From assembly GCA_944472155.2 (NCBI GenBank), contig OX235271.1, positions 89,355,256 to 89,419,255 on the forward strand: a stretch of 64,000 nt of DNA. The letters are read 5' to 3'. The stretch comes from Trichobilharzia szidati (taxonomy: Eukaryota; Platyhelminthes; Trematoda; Strigeidida; Schistosomatidae). The position numbers and the translations under genes are program-made. This document shows, one piece after another, positions 39,801 through 54,800 of this stretch; position 1 is the stretch's first letter, and each line of letters opens with the position of its first letter. Below the pieces are notes generated by a model. It was not told where the DNA came from, did not search any database, and saw only the letters and a list, made by a program, of their open reading frames with translations.

Positions 39801-42800
39801 TGTCGTCTCGGTGACCATACTGGAGTAGTCTCCCGACTCTACAGCTGACAATTTGGATAATCCACATCCATTTCATCTGCTCTCGCAGATACCCAGCACT
39901 TTTATGCCATATCTTCGCATTCCGTTTGCCATCTGGGCATGCTTCCCAATCTCGTATTATTAGTTGAAATAACCGTGAGCGTGAACAATTAGCAGTTCAT
40001 ATTAGTGTAAACCATTACTTAACATTATTGAGTTGGTTAAACATTCACTGAGAATAGTTTGAATATAGAAAATGTCACATACGATTTGTCTAACTATGCC
40101 TAGTGGGCAAGAAATATTGAGAAATTAAAATCCAATCAAAATGGCTGTATTAGTAAAGTGGCATACGAAAATAAATGGCGGAAGAATATGCAGATAAAGA
40201 TGAGAGCATAAAAGAGCATAAGAATGCTATTTCAATGGATGAGTTAGTATTAAACATATTTCCTTGTATCAAGTAACGACTTGCTTATTATAATTCCTTT
40301 TACTTTATCACAGTACCAGCAACCCGGAAATTCGTTCCTCGTAGACCGGTTAGAAGACGTAAGTCACAATTTTACGAATGCACTTTAAAACATAAGTTTG
40401 TTAACTAACTAAATTTCTATAAACATTATTGAAAGCGAAACAAATGCCAACTGCCACAGTGTGTAGTATATTCACTTGAATTCACACTATTAAACAGACA
40501 TTGGTCTGAATTGTGTTAATTCAAATGAAAGTTACGGGATCATTTACCGTTAAACGAAAACATGGAAATAAGATAAACCTTAAGGAAACATAAACCATAC
40601 AATAATTGACAGTAAAACACGAAAAGGACATACGAACAAGAGGATAGCCATACTGATCATCTGTTCATTTAAAATCACATAGGTGGATGGTGTAAAATAC
40701 TGATTAGTATAAATAAATGAGAATCTTTAAAGGTGGATGACCAGTAGTACTGAATACATTACTGAGCTATATGCGATCCCACTGCTGGAATCCTGTTCCA
40801 GTATTGAGGAAATCTTTAGTCAGGGGATCAAATATCGAGGGTGTTCAAAATAAAAAAGCCTCACTGGAAATAATCGCTAAAGAAAGGAATACTTTGGCTG
40901 AAGACAAAACTTCAGAAGTCGAAAGCTGTGTTATTTTTTACTAATAATATAATAATAATCACTTTATTCCACAACAATAACAATTTACAGCATGGAATTT
41001 TCAGCGTTTCTTTTACATATTGCAATGGTTTAGCTCTGTTTATAATTATATAAATGTATAAAATTTCAAAAATATTGATAGTTAATAGGAAAAATAAAAA
41101 GCCCAACAAAATATACCATTTCTAGGTCATAGTGAATAATAAATAAATAATATAACAAATCACACATGCAATAATATGCATCATTACATTTTATAGTTTA
41201 GTTAATGATTTAAAAGTTGTAAAAGTTCTTTTCTGATATTTGTCTCTTCACACAACACTCGTGCCAAACATGGTACGGTCGAATTTTTATATTTTGTAGT
41301 ACGAGCATAAATGTTTATGAAATTTCTTCTGGTCTTACCCGAAGAGATACAAGGAAAAAATGTAAATAAAGAGGATGTTCACTATCAGACAAAGTAACTT
41401 TAGCTAAGTGTTTACAAGAATTCATGTGCCTATTGACAACAGTGTCGGTTAGTTGAGTCAAAGGGATAGCACTGACCCTACTTACAGCCTTCAATGTTCT
41501 TCGTAGTATTATATGGTCTTTCTTGAGTAGCCCAGGGAAGAATAATGGAGAACAATAAAGAATGATGAGCAAAACACATGAATTAATAAATTGTATGAGA
41601 AGAGATTGGGTTATACCTGAGTGCCTCAGCTTCTTTATGTAATAAGTCAGACAGAAAATCTTCTTAGAAACTATTAGAATATGAGACGACCAGCAAAGGT
41701 TTGAAGAGAAACTAATGCCAAGATAAGAAACACTTGACTTACTATCTATCATGTTACCATCAATATTACAACAGTCATGAGATTGGATCAATCCATGCAT
41801 GTCTTTTTCACTTCTCAAGCTGAAATCAACAGTATTACATTTAGTTGGATTTAGTTTAAGACCATTTGAGCTAGACCAATCCTTGACTTCAGCTAAGAAG
41901 CCATTCATATGGGAACAATCCGATGTGGAAACTACAGGGACAGAAACGGTCAGATCATCAGCATACTTAATGAAGTTAACTTTGGGTGAGTTCGGAAGGT
42001 CATGCAAAAAGAAAGAGAAAAGAAATGGAGAAAGTACTGCACCTTGAGGCACACCACTTTCAGTTAGCTGAGAAGTGGAGCGCTTTCCAGCCAAAACAGT
42101 ATGCTGTTTCCTATCCTTAAAATAAGAAGACAGCCATCTAGTTGCCCAGGACTCTGTCTGTGCTGAAATCATCTTTCCTAATAAAAGTGTCCTAGGAACA
42201 GAGTCGAAAGCTGCAGTATAGTCTGAAAAAGCTGTTCGAACAAACTTAGCACCCTTATCAAGGCTGGAAACAATATTGTGGTTTAGTACAATGGCTGCAT
42301 CTAATGTACTTCTTCCACACTTATAAGCAAACTGCTTAGGGTCACTAAAAGTTTTTAAAGAAGGTTTAAGAGTATTCAAAAGAAGTTTCTCCATAGTTTT
42401 CAAAAAAGGAGATGTTATAGCGACCGGTCTAAACTTTATACCTGCTCCAGAAGATGATTTCTGTACAGGTACAACCTTGATTTCTTTCCAGTCAGCAGGT
42501 ACCGCTTCCTTGTTAAATGATGCATTAAAGATTTGAGCAAGAGGATGACACAAGATGTCTGCACACTTTTGAAGAAGAATGCCTGGTACACCATCTGGAC
42601 CAAGGCTGTGTGTTGGATTTAGAGATTTCAAACATAACAACACTATCGCAATTAGTTTTGACAAAGAGAATGCTCGACATTTACTAGGGAGAATGAAGTT
42701 CCATCTGACTTGATCTAAGTAAATTAACAAATCTCATACATTCACTTTATTATTTTTTCTCTTTCTTTTTTCCAGCAAGATATGGGCCATATCCACAACC

Positions 42801-45800
42801 AAGTATGTTTATTTTTCTCTCATCACTGAAATTAAATTTGTTTTACTTTGATTACACATATGACTAATTTAATTTTGACTCCTGCACTACTGTGCATCTA
42901 TGGATGATTCCAACCGATGAGGTTAGATTCCGCTTACGTGAAGGATGCTGTTAATAAATTCAGTGTGCTCACACACCCTTTGCCTTCAAAAGGCTAAGGC
43001 GCATACAATTTACGGACACACTTGTGTGTGACAATAATGCTGATTCCATAGGCCTCCTTCCACAATGATAACCAGTCTCATCTCGAATTCCTGAGTATCA
43101 TATTTTCTGATTATGTATCTTAGTCGGATGGGACAACTCAGATAGGACATGTCTGGTTGTTCTGTTCACAGAGCATTCACAACTCTTGTGAGAATTAGTG
43201 ATGACCAGACGTGGTGGGAAATGAGTAATCTGTAGCATGGAAAGCATGGAATAGGAAATGTGCGATTGGGTTGCTGGAAACGAGGTCAGTAATGTGGAGG
43301 TACTGAATAAGATAGTCTTTATTATTTTTACTAAACACAAAAGTCACCAAATCAGATACTGATAGTGTGTCAACGGAAGGACAATTGATTAGTTAGAGAT
43401 ATTCATCAATTTCTTAAGGGTGCTACATTAATTTGCGGAAACTCTTGCTGAATAACTAAACAGACGTCAGAAACAATACGGTATAAAGCTATTTGCTTCT
43501 TAGTTAAGGTAACTGTTATTCATATGAATACGTCCAAACAAAATGACAACTTCTAAAGTAACCTACCACAGAAGTGATAATAAGAACAACTGTCCGTGAA
43601 CCTGACTTTATTGAAAGAATGCGAGTCGTATATTAGTTAAAAGCTATTCGGCAGTCCGATAATGAGAATTAAGCAACTCAGTAGTGTTGTCTTTTACCGA
43701 TAATGATCAGAACAGATGGGAATATTGTGATCAACTGAAAAGTCTGATATGAGAAAACGAAAGCCGAGATAAAAAGCACAACTATTTTTAGGTATACAAC
43801 TACAAGTCATATAATAATGAAGATATTCGCAAATGACATAGAAATTCCGACTGTATATTCGACAAAAATCAAAACTGTGCACTTCGTTTGACAACAGATG
43901 AATAAATACAGAATCTTGCTACAGAAGTCCACAAAAAATCAGTAAGACATAATCATCGTGAAATTTCCATTCATGTAGAACATTATACCGATTGTTATAA
44001 GGTTCTGTGCCACACAACAAGATATAAAACAGTTCATAATACATTCATCGATGAGTGTTTTTTACTTCTCATACATTGCAAGGTTCATATCGACTTATCA
44101 TACTGTCTTTCATTCTTCTTCATTTGACAGTTGACTTTGTGCCAGTAGTCGCGATTCCACAACCTGTTATACAGCCAAGTGAGTTAATATTCCTCTAATC
44201 AATGAAGTGGAGGATGTCGCAAGTTTACCTTTGTAATAGATCTGTTGAAGCATGAATTTGGTGCCGATTAGCATTCCACTATACTCTATTTTTATTTATA
44301 CATATTATTCGAGTTGCCTAACAGTATTTTCTAAATTTCTTTTGTTTTTAGTTAATACTTTGCCTGGGTCACGTCTTTTCCATCCAATTGTGAATCGTAC
44401 GTTTCCGTTGTGTTATTGTACCTCTCGTTTTCGTGTCTTGTTTAGAATCTGTAGATTTATGTACTTTACCTATGAGTTCATTGATCTATTTTCTTAAGTT
44501 ATAAGTGTCATTAGGGAATGTTCCATAGGAACCTTTTCTAAGTACTTGTTTCTATTCTTTACAGAGTTGTGCAGTTTGAACAGTATATGTTTCACTAACA
44601 TATGGAAGATGCCTTTATTGTACTTTATTGGAGATTAACCTCAACAGCATTGTCGATCACACTGATTTCGTTTTATTGCAGTCTAATCGGCTTCGAAAGA
44701 TATTCTACTTCTGAATGGATTTCGTAGAAGGTTCATCAATTAGTGTATGATTTATGGGTACGAAATTCCGTACACACAATTTTCAACCTAATGAAGACAG
44801 AAAGTAGCGCACAATGCAGTGAATGCCTAATGAGGTGATAAAAGTGTAGCTAATTCACATTTCACCATTTTACACTACACCATTATGCAATATTGTAACC
44901 ATTCGTAATGAACGAAACGATCAGTCACACATCTCTTAATGCAGATATCTTTTCATGTGTGACTGCTATTATTTTACTAGTTACATAAATAAATAGTTAT
45001 GGTAGGTAAAATTTAAAATCAAGAGATATTCAATAACGAGATATCTTGTTTATGGACATAATATTGCCAGTGTAGAATCATTCAGTATTGTAAATAATTA
45101 AGACGTGGAGAAATGCTTACGTCTGAAATGTCATAATAGATCAAGTAAAAGTTGAATAATACACTTCTGCCACAGTAACATTTGTCAAGCTAGCCATCCC
45201 CATATATTCTCTTCCTTCCGAATACACTAGTACTTATATGTATATAACCTGCAATTATTATTGCTGTCATAATAATAATAATTATTATTTTTTCCACCGT
45301 AAGCTTGCGAGTTTTGGGGAAATATTGAAGTTTACAGCTCAATCCACAAAACCAGAAAAACATTTAATTTCGTCTCCAGATGCTTCTATTTGCACCGACT
45401 AAAGAAAGAGCTGGTTAATGTTTACCAATTCAAACATATCCGTAAAATGTAGATTAAAAAATACACCATCAGAACAATTTTCATATGTATACAGCCTCAT
45501 GCACAAACAAGACCACCTATTTCAGGGGAAAACTGCAGACACAAATAGAACTAAGAAATTTTACACAGATTGCATAAAGGAAAGACGAATGAACACGAAA
45601 AGACAGTGGAAATTTTCAACAAAAATAATAATAATGATATTAAAATAGAAATAATTACTGCTTTCCTTTCTTTCACAGTTCACATAATGCCCCGAATTTC
45701 CTTCCATAGATATGATTCAGGATCAAGTGAGTAAACAGTTTTCCACTCAAAAGAGTCTTTCAATTAATTCCTGTGTTTATATGTAGATGCCTGTAAAAAG

Positions 45801-48800
45801 CATATATCTGTACAAACCAGAATATTGCATGATAGATACAATGTATGATATAACTAAGAGTGATAAACATTTAACAAACTCATGAGGATTCGAGCAAAAT
45901 AAACTTCTTAAAACTATTAACATGATCACTTGACACGATTATTACAGACAAAAAGTAAGATAAAATCGAAACACAAAAGACTGAATAAAGGATATTGGAA
46001 TGAAAGTGAAAAGTGCTGGGACCATGTAAGCAAGTTAAGAAAAGTCAAAGTGAAGTGTAAACCACGAATAAGTTAAACAAATGAAAAATGAGAAAACATG
46101 AATAATATGAATAGATATAATATCCTGATTAGAAATGTTCACCAAGGAAACGAGGAAATACAAAGTAGAATGAAGATAATCACAAACATACACACGTGAT
46201 AATTTAAAGTATATAGTCCTAATATAACAAGATTCCAGAAAAAATACTGGAAAAACTGATATATTATTGAAATAAAAATAATAATTAGAGCGAAAAAATT
46301 GCAAGTGAAAATCAAACAGTAAATATCAGGGCACAAGAAAATACATGCATTGAAATAAAACGGTGAATTAATAGAGCAAGGAAAAACAATTCACCGGGAC
46401 ACCTCTGCTGAAATCTAAAAGCGGAAGAATAACAATAAGACATAAAATAAATATCAAAGAAAATAAAAATCAAAGGAGAAATGAAAAATATAAAACAAGA
46501 CACCTGAGATAGTCTTAACATCAACAGTTAGTTATTCACGCCTCCATCATCGCATCATTGCATACACTTGATTTCCAGTAGTGCTGAATAATGTTCCACT
46601 CGGTTGATTTGAGAACTCATTGAGAACATTCGACATATATATTGACTTCAGTCCCCTGATTTTGTCTCTTTCTTGTTTTTCAGAGGGATATCGACGTGTT
46701 CGCCAACCAGGTAGGTGGTTTGCTTTCTCCTCAGTGAAATGTATCATTCCTCCGATTTCAATGTGATTGTGCGTTTGAGAGTTGTGCATAGTTGTAGAAG
46801 AGAGAGTGAGAATATGCGAATACACTTAGGATTGGATGCAGATGCAATCGACAGGCAGGCAGGCAGGCAGGCAGCAGGCAGGCAGACAGACAGACAGACA
46901 GGTGAACGGACAGACAGTCAGACTCTCATTTCACTCGTGGTTGTGTGTGTTTATCCGATTGAATTATTGTTTACGTTTGTCATGTGTGTGTGTGCGTGTG
47001 TGTTCGTGTATGTGAGTGACTGAGTGAGTGGGTGAGTGAGTTAGGACGAGCATGTGTTCGCCTTAGAATTGAGCTCACTGTGACATTCAGCAGTATCCAC
47101 AGCATGTACTTGTTTACTGTGATTCAATCTGCGATTTCCATTCCCTCACAAGCTGAAATTCTCATTCCGATTAACCAATTGTCTTTCTAACTTCTCCATT
47201 TGACAGTTGACATTTTGCCAGTAATCGCGGTTCCTCAACGATTTCCACAACGCAGTAAGTCATTGGTTTTCCAGTCAATCAAGTGTTTTCTTTTCATTTC
47301 GGTGTTTTCATGTCGATATCTGAGTAAATGCATAAATACGCCAGTTAACCGACAGGTTAGATAACAATCTGGTTCACGTGCTTCGAATTGATCGAGATTC
47401 TCGCATGTGTTTGTTGACATTGAACTCGCTGAAGTATTGATATGGATGTGGATGTTGTGAGACAGTGTCTGCATTCATTTGAAATTTGTTTGTGTATACT
47501 GTAACTGGCGTGTGAGAAATTCCGAAAGGATACCCGACTTCTGCATGTTTTGTAGGAAAGGAATGAAATCCATAATCGGATGTGATTGATGACTAGGACA
47601 TCTAGAGTCTCACTGATTGTATCCGTTGTCATATTCACGTCAGCTGTTTGCACTTATCACTTACACGCAGGACATGGACGGCGAATTCGAATTCCGTAGA
47701 ATCACACCGGAGGCGTTTAGTGTATTCACCACCTACACTGAGTCTTCATCTGTCCATATACACGTCAGCCAACACACACACACATATATATATATATATA
47801 ATAATATATATATATATGTACACAGACACAAATGTACTCACACCATGAGGCATTCTGAACAAAGGTGGGCTGAGGGAAGGAAGACAGAGTGGAAGTCAGA
47901 TGTTCAGTATTGATTGACTGATTGATTGATTGATTACATTGTCTGACAACTAACTGATTGAATGTCTGCAATTTCTGTGTCTTTCTGCAGGACCAGTTTA
48001 TGAGAAATTCGCTGTTCACAGGAGAGCTGGAAGACGTAAGTCACATTCATCGACAATCCAGTGCATTACATCACTTCCAATTTATTTCAATTCACTGACA
48101 TTTAATTGTGCTTCTCTCAATTTACTTTCATCTCATTAATATCGTCTCATTATTCACTTCAGTATTCTTCATTCTTCACTCAGTCACGTGTCTGACCACT
48201 TCGAAGTTTGATCAGCCGTAATCATCTCTATTATGACGAAGCAATCCTGACGTGGTTACTAGTCGACGTTAGGCTGTGACTTAACATCTTGGGAATATTT
48301 TCCACTTGTTCACTGCATTGGTGGTGTATTCAGTCGTGACATTCGTCGTCTCATCAATCTCCTCCCAGTGTTAGCAATAGTTAAGATGTGAAGAGACTTC
48401 TTCATTGTTCATTTCATTACTGAATTGAATGGAGTTGTTTGCATTTGACATCGACACACACACTAATCCACCGAGATATTTATCACATATGAATGTAGCG
48501 AGTCTGTCGGGATTTTTCAGCACACGAAATCGAGTGGATTCAGTTGTTTCCACATTGTTCACTCTCTAATTGGTGAAGTAATTGTGGGAAGTGTTTCGGA
48601 CAGCTGTGACACATGGAAATCAGTGTAGGACGCATGGATGCACAAAGCTAACTGTGCGTGTGAAAAGTGTGACATACAAGAAGACACCTGAGATAGTCTT
48701 AACATCAACAGTTAGTTATTCACGCCTCCATCATCGCATCATTGCATACACTTGATTTCCAGTAGTGCTGAATAATGTTCCACTCGGTTGATTTGAGAAC

Positions 48801-51800
48801 TCATTGAGAACATTCGACATATATATTGACTTCAGTCCCCTGATTTTGTCTCTTTCTTGTTTTTCAGAGGGATATCGACATGTTCGCCAACCAGGTAGGT
48901 GGTTTGCTTTCTCCTCAGTGAAATGTATCATTCCTCCGATTTCAATGTGATTGTGCGTTTGAGAGTTGTGCATAGTTGTAGAAGAGAGAGTGAGAATATG
49001 CGAATACACTTAGGATTGGATGCAGATGCAATCGACAGGCAGGCAGGCAGGCAGGCAGACAGACAGACAGACAGGTGAACGGACAGACAGTCAGACTCTC
49101 ATTTCACTCGTGGTTGTGTGTGTTTATCCGATTGAATTATTGTTTACGTTTGTCTTGTGTGTGTGTGCGTGTGTGTTCGTGTATGTGAGTGACTGAGTGA
49201 GTGAGTGAGTGAGGACGAGCATGTGTTCGCCTTAGAATTGAGCTCACTGTGACATTCAGCAGTATCCACAGCATGTACTTGTTTACTGTGATTCAATCTG
49301 CGATTTCCATTCCCTCACAAGCTGAAATTCTCATTCCGATTAACCGAATTGTCTTTCTAACTTCTCCATTTGACAGTTGACATTTTGCCAGTGATCGCGG
49401 TTCCTCAACGATTTCCACAACGCAGTAAGTCATTGGTTTTCCAGTCAATCAAGTGTTTTCTTTTCATTTCGGTGTTTTCATGTCGATATCTGAGTAAATG
49501 CATAAATACGCCAGTTAACCGACAGGTTAGATAACAATCTGGTTCACGTGCTTCGAATTGATCGAGATTCTCGCATGTGTTTGTTGACATTGACCTAGCT
49601 GAATTATTGTAATAATAATAATAATAATTTGCTTTATTCCAAAAAGGTTATTAATGATACAGCAAGGAATTTTTAGCATTCAATACAATATTGCATCTAA
49701 TTTACTCAAAAACGACAACAACAAAAAATAAATGAATGAAATAATTAATACATAATAATGACAACAAAACCTTTTTATAGCAGCTATGTAGTAATTACAG
49801 TATACGTTAATTAGAAAAATACGCATAAAGTATAAAATTATAGTAATAATAGTAATAACAACTAAAATAAAAATAGCAAAGTTATAATTAATAAGAAACG
49901 ATAGAAATGATGACACTATAGAATTACAGAAAGATGAACAATGAAATGGTCGATTCACTATGCTAATTACATTGTAACTTATATGTTTCACGTCTAACAG
50001 AGTCTTCATCACATAAAATACGGGCTAAATATGGTATTGTAGAATTTTTGTACTTAGTGGTGCGAGCATATAATTTCTTATATTGACTTCTCGTTCTACC
50101 TGATGAGATACAAGGGGATAGTTGTGAATAAAGAGGGTGCAGAGGGTCTGACAGTACGGCCTTTGCCCAATATGTACAGGAATTTACGTGTCTCTCGACT
50201 ATAGTATTGGCGAGCTCACGCAGTGGCAAACCACAAGCCCTACTCACAGCATTTAATACCCTTCGTAATATGACATAGTCTTTTTTAATAATCCCAGGAA
50301 AGATTAATGGAGAACAATAGAGTAGAATAGGTAAAATACAGGAGTTTAAAAATTGCAGAACTAAAGGTTGGTTGATACCTTGTTGTAATAACTTTTTAAT
50401 GTAGAAGGTAAGACGAAACATTTTCTTAGAGATCAATAAAATGTGGGATGACCATGAAAGGTCAGAGGAAAGAACTAATCCAAGGTATTTAATGCTTGAC
50501 TTGGTTTCAATTTCTGTGCCATCTATGCTACAGGCATCATGGGAACTAACTAGTTCATGTATGTCACGTCGATACTTGAAGGTAAAGTTAACTGCCTGAC
50601 ATTTGGAAGGATTTAACATAAGACCATTTGACTTAGACCACTTGCTGATGTCCAACAGAAAGCTATTAAGTTTGGAGCAGTCAGACTCGGAAGTGATAGG
50701 CAGTGATACAGTCAGATCATCAGCATATTTGACAAAATTAGTTTCGTTTAAATGTGGCAGGTCGTGTAGGAAGAAAGAAAAAAGAAAAGGAGAGAGGACG
50801 GCACCTTGAGGAACACCGGCTTTTGTAAGCAAAGCAGAAGAAGATTTGCCATTATATGCAGTATACTGCATTCTATCAGAAAAATAAGAATGCAACCAAC
50901 TCTTAGCCCAGGATGCTGTGTGCGTCAAGGAAAGCTTATTTAATAAAAGGCCCCTAGGTACAGAGTCAAACGCAGATGTGTAGTCTAGGAAAGCACCACG
51001 AACATATTTGGCACCTTTGTCTAAACAAGAAACAACATTGTGATATAAGACAACCGCAGCATCCAAGGTACTTCTACCATGTTTATATGCAAATTGCTTA
51101 GGATCATTAAAAGCTTTCAATGAAGGTTCAAGACGAAGTAAAAGTAGTTTTTCCATCAATTTTAAAAAAGGAGAAGTAATTGCAATAGGCCTAAATTTAA
51201 TATCGGTACCAGAAGATTGTTTTGGTATGGGGATAATTTTAATGTTTTTCCATGCAGAAGGTAGAACATTACTGGAAAAGGAAGCATTAAAAATATTAGT
51301 AAGAGGGTAACACAAAATATCAGCACGGTTCCTGAGGACAATGGCAGGTACGCCATCAGGACCAAGGCTTTGGGAAGGCTTATGAGAACGGAGACATTTA
51401 AGCACATCAAGGGTATTAAAACCACTAAAATTATTGTCTATGTGATTTGTATCATTAGGAAGGATATCGACAGAGGAGCGTATGAAAGACTTATTAAGAT
51501 TATCAACATTAAGAGATTGGACAGAAGTACACCGCTTACCGCTAGTTATTTCTTTAAAAAGTTTCCATAAACCAGAAGGTGTTTTACATGACAAGAATCT
51601 TTGGTTGTATAAAACATTTAGTCTGTGCATTTCGAGTTTTATCAGAGTATTTAGCTTTTTTACACCTGACTTATCATTTGTTTTGAACAACAGTTCTTTA
51701 TCTCTACGGAGCTTTTTGAGATATGGAGAAGAGAAACGGTCAAATCGAGTGAATAATGTTTCTTTAGGACAACATATTTCGAAACAGAATATAAGATAAT

Positions 51801-54800
51801 CTGTGGTGTTTGTGATTGTGTCATTTAATGTTTGTTCTGTAAATAGGTCCCAGTTAGTATCTATCAACATGCATCTGAGTTTGCTTAGATTGTCTTGTGA
51901 GTAGCATCTCCGTTGAAATTTACTGTAGAGATGAGAGAAGACACGTTTGTGTGATTTGGAATATATTTTAGGCAGTACACGTATGATGCAGTGGCCAGAG
52001 TTCAGTACAGGAGCACGTTTGCGAGCTTCATATATACCAACATCATTGATGAATACTAGATCTAGTGTTTTTTCGAGACGGGTAGCAAAGTTAACAATAT
52101 TGTCATGTCCAAGTGATATAAGGAAGGAGTGATCACATGAGCTAAAATCGCCAGTCACTATTGATAAAGAGTTCTCGAAGCAAGCTGCAGCAAAAGCGGT
52201 GAATTCATCTGCGAACATAGATAAATCCGATATGGTACAGCCAGGAGAGACATAAACATTAGAAATATAAATGAATTTGTATTTTGTCAAGTGTTTCGGG
52301 CGACATCTGACAGTGATGCAATCAATGTAATCATTCGAGAATTTGAAACAAACGTTGTTAGAAATAGACCATTTTGAGTGAATAAATGTAGCTACACCTC
52401 CGCCGCATTTTTTCTTGGAACAAACACGGTCTTGTCGGAATACATTAAAATCATTTAAAGATACTATATTGTCATCATATGAGTCATGAAGCCAGGTTTC
52501 TTGTACAGTGACAATACCAGTATTGTGATAAGTTTCGGATAACAACAGGGACTGAAAATCCAGAATTTTGTTCGGCAGTGACGACAGTTGCTTCAATTCA
52601 CTGACATTTAATTGTGCTTCTCTCAATTTACTTTCATCTCATTAATATCGTCTCATTATTCACTTCAGTACTCTTCATTCTTCACTCAGTCACGTGTCTG
52701 ACCACTTCGAAGTTTGATCAGCCGTAATCATCTCTATTATGACGAAGCAATCCTGACGTGGTTACTAGTCGACGTTAGGCTGTGACTTAACATCTTGGGA
52801 ATATTTTCCACTTGTTCACTGCATTGGTGGTGTATTCAGTCGTGACATTCGTCGTCTCATCAATCTCCTCCCAGTGTTAGCAATAGTTAAGATGTGAAAA
52901 GACTTCTTCATTGTTCATTTCATTACTGAATTGAATGGAGTTGTTTGCATTTGACATCGACACACACACTAATCCACCGAGATATTTATCACATATGAAT
53001 GTAGCGAGTCTGTCGGGATTTTTCAGCACACGAAATCGAGTGGATTCAGTTGTTTCCACATTGTTCACTCTCTAATTGGTGAAGTAATTGTGGGAAGTGT
53101 TTCGGACAGCTGTGACACATGGAAATCAGTGTAGGACGCATGGATGCACAAAGCTAACTGTGCGTGTGAAAAGTGTGACATACAAGAAGACACCTGAGAT
53201 AGTCTTAACATCAACAGTTAGTTATTCACGCCTCCATCATCGCATCATTGCATACACTTGATTTCCAGTAGTGCTGAATAATGTTCCACTCGGTTGATTT
53301 GAGAACTCATTGAGAACATTCGACATATATATTGACTTCAGTCCCCTGATTTTGTCTCTTTCTTGTTTTTCAGAGGGATATCGACATGTTCGCCAACCAG
53401 GTAGGTGGTTTGTTTTCTCCTCAGTGAAATGTATCATTCCTCCGATTTCAATGTGATTGTGCGTTTGAGAGTTGTGCATAGTTGTAGAAGAGAGAGTGAG
53501 AATATGCGAATACATTTAGGATTGGATGCAGATGCAATCGACAGGCAGGCAGGCAGGCAGCAGACAGACAGACAGGTGAACGGACAGACAGTCAGACTCT
53601 CATTTCACTCGTGGTTGTGTGTGTTTATCCGATTGAATTATTGTTTACGTTTGTCTTGTGTGTGTGTGTGCGTGTGTGTTCGTGTATGTGAGTGACTGAG
53701 TGAGTGAGTGAGTGAGTTAGGACGAGCATGTGTTCGCCTTAGAATTGAGCTCACTGTGACATTCAGCAGTATCCACAGCATGTACTTGTTTACTGTGATT
53801 CAATCTGCGATTTCCATTCCCTCACAAGCTGAAATTCTCATTCCGATTAATCGAATTGTCTTTGTAACTTCTCCATTTGACAGTTGACATTTTGCCAGTA
53901 ATCGCGGTTCCTCAACGATTTCCACAACGCAGTAAGTCATTGGTTTTCCAGTCAATCAAGTGTTTTCTTTTCATTTCGGTGTTTTCATGTCGATATCTGA
54001 GTGAATGCATAAATACGCCAGTTAACCGACAGGTTAGATAACAATCTGGTTCACGTGCTTCGAATTGATCGAGATTCTCGCATGTGTTTGTTGACATTGA
54101 ACTCGCTGAAGTATTGATATGGATGTGGATGTTGTGAGACAGTGTCTGCATTCATTTGAAATTTGTTTGTGTATACTGTAACTGGCGTGTGAGAAATTCC
54201 GAAAGGATACCCGACTTCTGCATGTTTTGTAGGAAAGGAATGAAATCCATAATCGGATGTGATTGATGACTAGGACATCTAGAGTCTCACTGATTGTATC
54301 CGTTGTCATATTCACGTCAGCTGTTTGCACTTATCACTTACACGCAGGACATGGACGGCGAATTCGAATTCCGTAGAATCACACCGGAGGCGTTTAGTGT
54401 ATTCACCACCTACACTGAGTCTTCATCTGTCCATATACACGTTAGCCAACACACACACACACATATATATAAATATATATATGTACACAGACACAAATGT
54501 ACTCACACCATGAGGCATTCTGAACAAAGGTGGGCTGAGGGAAGGAAGACAGAGTGGAAGTCAGATGTTCAGTATTGATTGACTGATTGATTGATTGATT
54601 ACATTGTCTGACAACTAACTGATTGAATGTCTGCAATTTCTGTGTCTTTCTGCAGGACCAGTTTATGAGAAATTCGCTGTTCACAGGAGAGCTGGAAGAC
54701 GTAAGTCACATTCATCGACAATCCAGTGCATTACATCACTTCCAATTTATTTCAATTCACTGACATTTAATTGTGCTTCTCTCAATTTACTTTCATCTCA

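Noticed and set aside
47671..47780. Possible exon after CACTTACACGCAG in each B-C-A unit
   Set aside because: Phase 1 meets a stop (CCG TAG) soon after the acceptor, and no convincing donor follows.
47779..47816. (CA)n/(TA)n runs before exon A as a regulatory signal
   Set aside because: Ordinary microsatellite, length differs between the units; nothing indicates a function.
52591..52626. Start codon of the long LINE frame at 52626
   Set aside because: The first ~11 residues are host intron sequence read backward (also present in the intact units), so this is not the native LINE start.
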